Positions 13,089 through 18,173 of a stretch of DNA of 18,173 nt are shown here, one piece after another. Position numbers and translations under genes: made by a program. Source of the DNA: Metarhizobium sp964253915. Its GTDB lineage: Bacteria; Pseudomonadota; Alphaproteobacteria; Rhizobiales; Rhizobiaceae. The stretch's first letter is position 1. Every line of letters starts with the position of its first letter. The stretch spans positions 1 to 18,173 of the forward strand of contig NZ_CAXUSG020000030.1 in NCBI RefSeq assembly GCF_964253915.1, read 5' to 3'. The notes under the pieces are model-generated. The model was not told the origin of the DNA, ran no database searches, and saw only the letters and a program-made list of their open reading frames with translations.

Positions 13089-13205
13089 TCAATACTGAAG
13101 CAATTTCCCCGCTCCACCCACATTATCCGCAAGAGCCGTAGGTGTGGTAGAAACGCCCGCCCATGCAAGCGCCATCAGAACGAGGATAGTTGTGATCTTA
13201 GTCAT
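13089..13205 (-). CDS. 38-residue exported peptide
   Basis: A very short gene with a strong ribosome binding site (AAGGAGAAAACA before ATG). The peptide is MTKITTILVLMALAWAGVST followed by TPTALADNVGGAGKLLQY. Residues 1-26 form a canonical signal peptide with cleavage after ALA, leaving a mature peptide of 12 residues (DNVGGAGKLLQY). Its start overlaps the last 8 bp of the upstream gene, so the two are coupled. The function is unknown; a signalling peptide, lytic peptide or a by-product of a decayed gene are options. Confidence 0.65.
   Translation of the reverse strand: MTKITTILVLMALAWAGVSTTPTALADNVGGAGKLLQY
13123..13131 (+). promoter_or_regulatory. Possible DnaA box
   Basis: TTATCCGCA differs from the consensus TTATCCACA at one position. 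It lies about 120 bp from the last iteron, but inside the small peptide gene, and it is a single copy, so the call is weak. Confidence 0.3.
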
Positions 13206-13677
13206 TGTTTTCTCCTTCATTCGTAATTTTCGTGTACTCGGCATTGAAGCGCTCATTGAACATTTTCAGATACTCAGAACCCTCCTCTTTCATGGAGAAC
13301 TCCACGCGTTTCCCTGATTTCTTCCTGCTGATGAAATTAAAATACGCCAGCGCATCGGACCGTCTTTTGATGTCCTGCCGCAGCCGCTGCAGTTCCTTCG
13401 GATCGCCGTCTGCGAGGGCATTTACGATGTCCGATTGAAGGATAAATTCGCCTTTTGCCCGCGAAACATATCCAAAAGCCAGCATGGTATTGCTGTCGAA
13501 AAGTCTGTTGTAATTCTCCTGGTGAGCATCGTAGAGATCGTCATTTCGTGGCGGCCATTCGACTTTCTTAGCGGCTTCCTCGCTTACTTGTTTCCAAGCT
13601 CCAAAAATGCATTTTATCGTATCAAAAGCATCGAGCTTAACGTCAGGCACATCCATCTCCAGACATTGACGGGACAC
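13198..13677 (-). CDS. Hypothetical soluble protein
   Basis: A protein of up to 159 residues with no family I recognise. It is rich in charged residues and mainly helical: DLYDAHQENYNRLFDSNTML, AKGEFILQSDIVNALADGD, then LQRLRQDIKRRSDALAYFNF and a C-terminal MKEEGSEYLKMFNERFNAEY. No signal peptide or membrane segment is seen. The start is uncertain: GTG at 13677 lacks a ribosome binding site and ATG at 13656 (MDVPDVKLDAFD) has GGAG too close. The gene is followed by, and overlaps, the 38-residue exported peptide. Codon use is more AT-rich than repA, suggesting transfer. Confidence 0.65.
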   Translation of the reverse strand: MSRQCLEMDVPDVKLDAFDTIKCIFGAWKQVSEEAAKKVEWPPRNDDLYDAHQENYNRLFDSNTMLAFGYVSRAKGEFILQSDIVNALADGDPKELQRLRQDIKRRSDALAYFNFISRKKSGKRVEFSMKEEGSEYLKMFNERFNAEYTKITNEGENND

Positions 13678-13740
13678 GGTGAGAATAGAACCTTAATCAG
13701 TCGTGTCATTATATCATTTTGTGACATCGCAGGCCTGAAA

Positions 13741-13767
13741 GGCGACCGGCCATTACAGCCGGTCGCC
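13741..13767 (-). terminator. Terminator after the 92-residue exported protein gene
   Basis: A perfect 10-bp stem, GGCGACCGGC / GCCGGTCGCC, with a 7-base loop lies just past the stop at 13774. On the minus strand TTTC follows. The stem is strong and the T-run is short. Confidence 0.65.
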
Positions 13768-13773
13768 GTGTCC

Positions 13774-14052
13774 TCACAGAATGAGCAGCCACCACCACTT
13801 CTTCGCGGCGACTTCAAACGAACGATGCTCGATGTGGGTGTTGAACGATGCCGTTTGCGAGCCTTTCGACGAGCCACCGAGGAACAGCAGCAAAATGGCA
13901 TGATCCTCCAATTTGATCGCCTCGCTGTCATGGGCGTAAGGCATGGAATACGGAACGGCCTGACTTGGAATATAGGCGGCCTTTGCATCGTTCATCGCAA
14001 TCATACTGGCGAAAGCGACAGTAATGGTGAGAATTACAAACGCCTTTTTCAT
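13774..14052 (-). CDS. Small exported protein
   Basis: A 92-residue protein with a clear signal peptide: MKKAFVILTITVAFASMIAM then NDAKA, with likely cleavage after AKA-25. The mature part has no cysteine. It includes the hydrophobic AILLLFLGGSSKG (about 53-65) and ends KKWWWLLIL. It may insert in the membrane at the C-terminus. AGGGAGAG lies before the ATG. The upstream intergenic stretch holds the palindrome TTTGTGATCACAAA (14137-14150). It sits between repA and the unknown genes of the cassette. No homologue is recognised. Confidence 0.75.
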   Translation of the reverse strand: MKKAFVILTITVAFASMIAMNDAKAAYIPSQAVPYSMPYAHDSEAIKLEDHAILLLFLGGSSKGSQTASFNTHIEHRSFEVAAKKWWWLLIL

Positions 14053-14136
14053 GAGTTTTCTCTCCCTTTAAAGCGATGCTTATGCATTCGCTATGTAAAG
14101 AGATATTTTTCACTTATGATTTTGTAAATATATCGT

Positions 14137-14150
14137 TTTGTGATCACAAA
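14137..14150. promoter_or_regulatory. TTTGTGATCACAAA palindrome upstream of the exported-protein gene
   Basis: A perfect 14-bp palindrome with a partial second copy (TTGTGATTA) right after it. It sits between the repA stop and the 92-residue gene (start 14052). It has the half-site TTGTGA found in CRP/FNR-type and other operators, but the spacing is too close for a CRP site. An operator for a local regulator is likely. Confidence 0.45.
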
Positions 14151-14177
14151 TTGTGATTACTCGCTGCTGTGTGCGGT

Positions 14178-15245
14178 CTATTTCTTCGCAAGGCGCTTGG
14201 GGATAGACAACACGGTCGGATCGGCATTTTCGAGCACCAGCCCGCGCTCGGTCAGTTTGACCGGCAGTTTCGGGAAAACGCTTTTGATGTGCTCGATGTC
14301 GGCGGCAAGCCCGGCCCGGAAATCGCGTTCGCGGGCGTAGCCGTCCCCGAACTGCGCCTGGAGGGGCTTCCAGTCCAGCACCAGTTGGGCCTTCATGCTG
14401 TGCAGGCGGTAATTCAGCCAGAACAGCAGGTCGAGCTTCTTGGCGGAGTTGGCGAAGGCATGCAGCGCCCGCACGTCGATGGGCAGGGCATGTTCTCGCA
14501 GCGACTGATAGAACTCCTGCGAAAAGGTCACCGTGGACGGCCACAGAGACTTCTGGTCGGGATTGTCTGACATCCACAGTTCAATGCCCTTGAACGGCTT
14601 GGCATCAATCGTCGCCGAGCGCTTGCCGTCCCAGGCGCTGATTTCCATGCGGCAGGCCGCCAGGGCCTGGAGCTGTTCCTTGAACGGCTTGATGTTGCCG
14701 CGCTCCCCTCCCCGCTTTTCAAAGCCCAGCTCGCGCATGAAGGCGGTCAGGGTTTCGGCGACGTCGATGGTGGCGGACTTGTTGCGGATGGCTTCGGTGC
14801 TCAAATGCGCCAGAATGAGGCGCGGCTTGGGGCCGTAGGGCACCGGCTGCTGCACGCGCTGACCATCTGGCGCCCGCAATTTGCCGGCTTGGACAACCAC
14901 GGCCATGCGCCCCTGCTTCCGTTCAAACTCGTATTCGCCTTCCGGCAGCTTTTTGTAAGGCAGCCCGCAGATGGCAAGCGAACTGTGCATGTAGCGCAGG
15001 TTAGCAGGCGACGGTCCTTCGCTTTCAATGACCTCGCGGACAACCGCACGCCGCTTCTCCATCGGCGTCATCAGCGCCAGCTCGGCCTGCCGTGCCTGGG
15101 CTTGTGTCGTCTCGGCATCCCGCTTCGCCTGGCGGCGTTCCAGGTCACGCACGAACATGCTCAGGATTTGCGCGTTGGTGGACTTCGCCTGCATGGCGGT
15201 CAGTTCGTCCAGCAGGTCGGCGTCGTGGATGGCGGGTGTGGTCAT
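14178..15245 (-). CDS. repA: Plasmid replication initiator RepA
   Basis: A 355-residue initiator of the RepA type found on plasmids of Acetobacteraceae and other proteobacteria. The central family signature is PYGPKPRLILAHLSTEAIRN (about 136-155), followed by ATIDVAETLTAFMRELGFEK and PFKEQLQALAACRMEISAWD. The C-terminal part (FANSAKKLDLLFWLNYRLHS, then VLDWKPLQAQFGDGYARERD) is the likely iteron-binding winged helix. It should open the origin at the iterons 12821-13002. The iterons lie 1.2 kb beyond its 3' end, past three unrelated genes, which is unusual. It follows the partition genes, with a 32-bp palindrome in between. No clear ribosome binding site is seen at 15245. Confidence 0.88.
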   Translation of the reverse strand: MTTPAIHDADLLDELTAMQAKSTNAQILSMFVRDLERRQAKRDAETTQAQARQAELALMTPMEKRRAVVREVIESEGPSPANLRYMHSSLAICGLPYKKLPEGEYEFERKQGRMAVVVQAGKLRAPDGQRVQQPVPYGPKPRLILAHLSTEAIRNKSATIDVAETLTAFMRELGFEKRGGERGNIKPFKEQLQALAACRMEISAWDGKRSATIDAKPFKGIELWMSDNPDQKSLWPSTVTFSQEFYQSLREHALPIDVRALHAFANSAKKLDLLFWLNYRLHSMKAQLVLDWKPLQAQFGDGYARERDFRAGLAADIEHIKSVFPKLPVKLTERGLVLENADPTVLSIPKRLAKK

Positions 15246-15319
15246 GGTTGCACTGTAAACGTGATTCGCGGGCTTGGGAAAACAATTGGTGATTTTACCA
15301 GCACCCGGAACGCGGTTTT

Positions 15320-15353
15320 CTGTAAAAGCGTAAAACCGGTTTTACGCTTTTAC
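15320..15353. repeat. 32-bp perfect palindrome between partition genes and repA
   Basis: GTAAAAGCGTAAAACC (15322-15337) is followed directly by its exact inverse, GGTTTTACGCTTTTAC (15338-15353). The left half plus two bases is the 16-mer CTGTAAAAGCGTAAAA (15320-15335). The stop codon of the RHH gene (15350-15352) lies inside. It is a candidate centromere or operator for repA, and it could also act as a hairpin. Confidence 0.8.
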
Positions 15354-15616
15354 GCCGGAAATTCCCGGTCCAGCAACTCGCGAATCGCGTCGGACATCTT
15401 CAAGCCACGGCTTATGCACTGGAACTTGATGCGGCGGTGCAGGCTCTCGGGCATGTCGATGGTGAGGCGCTTGACGGTTTCCGTCGGCGCCGGCATCGCT
15501 ATCACTTCCGCCGCCTTCGGAGCTTCGGAAACGTCGGCGGTCGGCGCACCCACCCATTGATCGGCGGCGGAAGGCTGAGCCTTGATGCCTGGCATCTTCA
15601 TCACGGTCTTTTTCAT
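15350..15616 (-). CDS. ParG-like RHH centromere-binding protein
   Basis: An 88-residue partner for ParA. The N-terminal half (1-45) is flexible and proline/alanine-rich, as in ParG. The C-terminal half is a ribbon-helix-helix: VKRLTIDMPESLHRRIKFQC and LKMSDAIRELLDREF (about 48-86). Its start overlaps the parA stop as ATGA. Such proteins bind the partition site, repress the operon and stimulate ParA. The palindromes at 15320-15353 and near 16285 are the obvious candidate sites. Followed by repA after 104 bp. Confidence 0.82.
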   Translation of the reverse strand: MKKTVMKMPGIKAQPSAADQWVGAPTADVSEAPKAAEVIAMPAPTETVKRLTIDMPESLHRRIKFQCISRGLKMSDAIRELLDREFPA

Positions 15617-16257
15617 GCGGCTTTCTTCTCTTGGTTGACCATCAGCACCTTGGCAAGCTCAGCCACTTCGCGGGCAGCACCGCCCTTCGGATCGACTTCG
15701 AGCACGGCCAGTCCCTGCCCCGCACTTTCGGCGTAAACCACGCGCTGGTGCAACGCGACCGGCAGCACCGGGATGTCTTCAAACTGTCCCAGCGCCTCGG
15801 TGACGTCACGGCCAATAGCGGTGTTGGCAATTTTGCGGTTGATGACGAACAATCCCCGCAGGCCAGGCTTGAACTGTTGGGCCTCGCGGATCAGGTTGAC
15901 CGTTTCTGCGGCGGCCCAGATGTCATACGGCGACGGCTGCACCGGGATGAGCACCAGGTCGCTCGCCAGGATGGCGGCGCGGCCCAGCTCGTTGACACGC
16001 GGCGCACCGTCGATGATCACCACCTGGTAATCCTTGGCGATGTCGGGCAGATCGCGGTGCAGCGTCGCCCGCGCCATGCCGACCACCGAAAACAGCGGGT
16101 CGGCGTCCCGCGCAGCGGACCACTGCTGGGCACTGCTCTGCGGGTCGGCGTCGACCAGGAGCACACGCAGGCCCGACTTGGCATAGGTTGCGGCAAGGTT
16201 GACGGCGATGGTGGTTTTGCCCACGCCGCCCTTCTGGCTGAGTACACCGATAATCAT
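15613..16257 (-). CDS. parA: ParA/ParF-type partition ATPase
   Basis: A 214-residue ATPase that should position the plasmid on the nucleoid. It carries the deviant Walker A motif KGGVGKTT (Lys9 signature lysine, Lys14), VDADPQ (35-40) and Walker B VVIIDGAP (79-86). It has no N-terminal HTH, so it is the small type Ib (ParF) class. It leads an operon with the RHH gene. The upstream region 16258-16435 holds shortened copies of the plasmid 16-mer, which could be its operator or centromere. Confidence 0.93.
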   Translation of the reverse strand: MIIGVLSQKGGVGKTTIAVNLAATYAKSGLRVLLVDADPQSSAQQWSAARDADPLFSVVGMARATLHRDLPDIAKDYQVVIIDGAPRVNELGRAAILASDLVLIPVQPSPYDIWAAAETVNLIREAQQFKPGLRGLFVINRKIANTAIGRDVTEALGQFEDIPVLPVALHQRVVYAESAGQGLAVLEVDPKGGAAREVAELAKVLMVNQEKKAA

Positions 16258-16435
16258 GGGCAGCCCTTCCGGTTTTCTGGTTTTCTGTAAAAGCGGCTTT
16301 ACGTTTTCACGTTTTGGCAGAATGCGCCAGTCATGGTTAACGTATTGTGAAAGTGGCTGTGCGAAGCATGCAACAAGAAAACCGCAAAACCGCCTTTGCG
16401 CTTTTCTGTAAAACCTGTTTTCAGGTTATACGTTT
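16258..16435. promoter_or_regulatory. parA upstream region with repeated CTGTAAAA motifs
   Basis: CTGTAAAAGCG followed by GCTTTAC is at 16285-16302, ending in an inverted GTAAA/TTTAC. A near-perfect 10-bp hairpin (GTAAAACCTG TTTT CAGGTTATAC, 16408-16431) lies just past the methyltransferase stop and may terminate that operon. ACGTTTTCACG occurs near both elements (16301-16311, and ACGTTTTCACG at 16430-16440). The parA promoter must lie here. Confidence 0.55.
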
Positions 16436-17080
16436 TCACGGAAAAGCGTGAACTCGCATCGATGCGCTGAAGTGGTGTGCCCGATCCAGTTCGACGCCCA
16501 GGAACTGGCGCCCGGCATCGCGGGCAGCCACCAAGGTTGAACCCGAGCCGCAGAACGGGTCAAGGACCAGGTCGCGGGGACGGCTAAAGGCCTCGACCAG
16601 CTGACGCAGCGGGCGGATTGGCTTTTGGGTCGGATGCAGGCGATTGCCGGTGTAATCCCACGGCAGCACGTCGGGAATGCGCTGGGCAGGGCAGGGGGCG
16701 TCGCCCTTGATTAGCAGGTAGGCTTGCTCATGGTGGTGCTGCAGGAAGCGCCGCGAGGAGGCGTAGGGCTTGCAGAACACCAGGTGACCGGCAATGCGGA
16801 AACCGGCGGCCCGCCAGGCCTCCATGAAGCGATCAACCTCGTTCCAGCCGTAGAAGCTGATGGCAAACCCGCCGGTCCTGAGAACGCGGTGCATTTCGGC
16901 AAAGGCCGGCTTCAGCCAGTCGGCACAATCGTCGTTGGCGACGGTGCGGCCGTGGCGGTCGCGATAGTGCACCAGGTACGGCGGATCGGTCAGGATCAGG
17001 TCGACAGACCCGCCCTGCAGGCGCTGCATCACCTGGATGCAGTCGCCTTGCAGCACTGTGTTGCGGGGCGTGAAGCTCAC
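16436..17080 (-). CDS. Orphan DNA methyltransferase (beta class, probably N6-adenine or N4-cytosine)
   Basis: A 214-residue amino-methyltransferase. The catalytic motif DPPY (32-35) precedes the AdoMet-binding motif DPFCGSGST (174-182), the circular order of the beta class. HPTQKP (149-154) is also typical. It is small but complete at the fold level. GTG at 17080 is the start: GGGAGG lies upstream and the GTG shares its first base with the stop of the preceding gene. No restriction enzyme lies beside it; the HNH gene at 5268 is not linked. It may protect the plasmid from host restriction or alter binding sites on it. The recognition sequence is unknown. Confidence 0.9.
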   Translation of the reverse strand: MSFTPRNTVLQGDCIQVMQRLQGGSVDLILTDPPYLVHYRDRHGRTVANDDCADWLKPAFAEMHRVLRTGGFAISFYGWNEVDRFMEAWRAAGFRIAGHLVFCKPYASSRRFLQHHHEQAYLLIKGDAPCPAQRIPDVLPWDYTGNRLHPTQKPIRPLRQLVEAFSRPRDLVLDPFCGSGSTLVAARDAGRQFLGVELDRAHHFSASMRVHAFP

Positions 17081-17271
17081 TAGGCTTCCTCCCGCTGCGG
17101 TTTGCGGATGGTCAGGCGGCCATTGAGAGGCAGGGCGGATAGCGTCACGTTGAAGCCTTCGCCGTCATTGTGCGACCAGGCCGCGCCGATCTTCGTCCAG
17201 TGCGCTTTGTCGCCTTCACCTTCGACCACATAGACCGCATAGTCAGGCTTGGATTTCTGGGGCTTTTTCAT
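17080..17271 (-). CDS. Small conserved plasmid protein
   Basis: A 63-residue soluble protein: basic N-terminus, then YAVYVVEGEGDKAHWTKIG, AAWSHNDGEGFNVTLSALP and LNGRLTIRKP. This layout, with a central HxDGxGFN and ALPxxGRL, is that of small single-domain proteins common on alphaproteobacterial plasmids, as I remember it. It overlaps its neighbours on both sides (ATGA at the start, shared G at the end), so it belongs to the methyltransferase operon. Its function is unknown. Confidence 0.8.
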   Translation of the reverse strand: MKKPQKSKPDYAVYVVEGEGDKAHWTKIGAAWSHNDGEGFNVTLSALPLNGRLTIRKPQREEA

Positions 17272-17534
17272 AGGGGTTCTCCCGTTGGTTTCTCCGGCAG
17301 CACCTTTGCGGCCGGTCGGGGAGTCTCTGCGGCCTGGTACTGAACCCAGAGGGTGCGGGCCGGCATCGGCAAGTCGGGAGCGTCAGCGAAGGAGCGCGCC
17401 GCCGCTTGCCGGCCCCAGGACCTGGTGGCATACCCCGACCATTCCGGCCGTAGGCGCTGCCAACCACGGGAGCCACCGAAGAAGCCCGCATTCCTGCCCG
17501 ATAAGCCTATGTTCAAGGGTAGGCGAACAGCCAT
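17268..17534 (-). CDS. Hypothetical protein, first gene of the methyltransferase operon
   Basis: An 88-residue frame ending in ATGA overlap with the next gene, the best sign it is translated. The middle (YATRSWGRQAAARSFADAPD, then PARTLWVQYQAAETPRPA) is arginine-, tryptophan- and proline-rich with no domain I recognise. The ATG at 17534 has no clear ribosome binding site, so a later start is possible. The palindromic 16-mer site 17604-17643 lies about 70 bp upstream and is placed to control the operon. Confidence 0.55.
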   Translation of the reverse strand: MAVRLPLNIGLSGRNAGFFGGSRGWQRLRPEWSGYATRSWGRQAAARSFADAPDLPMPARTLWVQYQAAETPRPAAKVLPEKPTGEPL

Positions 17535-17603
17535 GGCATCGGCTGGCAGTCCACTAATTACTGAATCAGTCAGGAATGACGTGTGCCGTATGGCCTCTCA
17601 AGG

Positions 17604-17643
17604 TTTTACGCTTTTCTGTAAAAGCGTAAAAACAGTTTTACAG
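17604..17643. promoter_or_regulatory. Palindromic operator copy upstream of the methyltransferase operon
   Basis: TTTTACGCTTTT (17604-17615) and AAAAGCGTAAAA (17620-17631) are perfect 12-bp arms around CTGT. The plus strand has the exact 16-mer CTGTAAAAGCGTAAAA at 17616-17631. A second nested pair, CTGTAAAA and TTTTACAG (17616-17623, 17636-17643), overlaps it. Located between the ART-fold gene stop (17663) and the operon start. Confidence 0.7.
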
Positions 17644-17662
17644 AAAGAATCGAGGCCCTTGG

Positions 17663-18173
17663 TTAGGGCACAGAGAAAAAATCAATAATATCAATGGCGG
17701 CGCTGTTTCTGACCGACACAATCACAGAAGCTTTGTCAAAAAGCCAGGAGGTCGGATCGATTGGCTCTCCCTCTGAAAAAGCAGCAACAATTACGTCGCA
17801 GCGAATATTTTCGTCTTCCAGAGCTTCGATGAAGCTGTTGACTGCGATGCAATCTCGATAGTTCCAGCCAACCTCTCTAGGAGGCGGTCCATACATGTAA
17901 CGAAAACCTGGACCGACCTGTGTGACATCGTCCGGTACGTTTGCGTAAGCCAGTTTAAGCAACGGCCAATACTCGGCATCCAGAAGATTAATGGCGTTTG
18001 TCAGATCGATTTTCACTTTGAACAGCGCACCGTCGACCACACGGCCAAGCTGCCGGCTCCGTCGCAATGCAGTCATTTCTGCCCAGCCGGCTGCGTGCAA
18101 TGGCGCCTCAAAGAAAAAATAACTTCCCCACCCCAACCAAGAAGCTGTGCGTTTGGTGGGCCGGAAATTATTA
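17663..18173 (-). CDS. ADP-ribosyltransferase-fold protein, C-terminal part
   Basis: The larger part of the 191-residue protein that begins at 65 (see the N-terminal entry). Here lie WLGWGSYFFFE (residues 34-44), matching the WLGxGxYFxE motif with Tyr40 as candidate second catalytic residue after His10. Further on are FKVKIDLTNAINLLD, GWNYRDCIAVNSFIEAL, the region VAAFSEGEPIDP with Glu156 as a candidate third residue, and IVSVRN near residue 177. Together these give the arrangement of stand-alone PARP/ART-like proteins seen in several toxin loci. Without joining the ends only TTG at 18136 could serve as start, and the key His motif would be missing. It probably modifies a host target; the substrate is unknown. 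Confidence 0.72.
   Translation of the reverse strand, partial: NNFRPTKRTASWLGWGSYFFFEAPLHAAGWAEMTALRRSRQLGRVVDGALFKVKIDLTNAINLLDAEYWPLLKLAYANVPDDVTQVGPGFRYMYGPPPREVGWNYRDCIAVNSFIEALEDENIRCDVIVAAFSEGEPIDPTSWLFDKASVIVSVRNSAAIDIIDFFSVP

Noticed and set aside
14137..14150. CRP binding site
   Set aside because: TGTGA and TCACA overlap with no 6-base spacer, so it does not fit the CRP layout, although it may be another operator.

Overview
The window looks like a complete circular mobilisable plasmid of about 18.2 kb. The best evidence is that a minus-strand reading frame runs off the right edge and continues in frame from the left edge, giving one 191-residue protein that reads as a single coherent family member across the join. 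The backbone is GC-rich. It encodes RepA with iterons, a ParA/RHH partition pair, a MOBQ relaxase and a VirD4-type coupling protein. These and the CCGGACCCCCGAGGATATTT-type intergenic sequence suggest an alphaproteobacterium, perhaps Acetobacteraceae or Rhodobacteraceae. That host assignment is an inference.

Layout. 1-707, continuing through the join into 17663-18173: an XRE regulator, an unknown protein, an intrinsic terminator and an ADP-ribosyltransferase-fold protein, probably a toxin-antitoxin-like module. 859-2445: a tyrosine recombinase translationally coupled to a membrane-anchored tail-collar-domain protein, with one inverted repeat at the recombinase stop codon and a dif-like site at the collar ribosome binding site. 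2531-3782: a beta-flower protein and a secreted PA14-like protein. 3783-4199: no credible gene. 4200-5286: an HUH-motif protein that seems to start at ATT, plus a small protein. 5268-6271: an HNH nuclease behind a small exported protein. 6509-7835: two tandem ParDE loci. 7969-10920: coupling protein, relaxase and a possible oriT. 11000-12398: two membrane proteins. 12399-13088: the origin region, with a structured stretch, an intrinsic terminator, a TTTCTG ladder, six iterons, a DnaA-like box and a hairpin. 13089-14052: an AT-richer cassette of two small exported proteins and one soluble protein. 14178-16257: repA, RHH gene and parA. 16436-17534: an orphan DNA methyltransferase with two small coupled genes.

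How it works together. RepA with iterons should give replication. ParA/RHH should give partition. The recombinase with its dif-like site may resolve multimers. Two ParDE loci and the ADP-ribosyltransferase module would add post-segregational stability. Relaxase, coupling protein and oriT give mobilisation through a helper secretion channel, since no type IV secretion genes are present. A 16-bp sequence, CTGTAAAAGCGTAAAA, recurs exactly three times (2876-2891, 15320-15335, 17616-17631), with shortened copies at 16285, 16406 and 12764. It often forms palindromes and may be the plasmid's own partition or regulatory site. AT-richer islands (1-850, 1830-2840, 4140-5990, 13089-14160, 17663-18173) look like acquired cargo in the GC-rich backbone.
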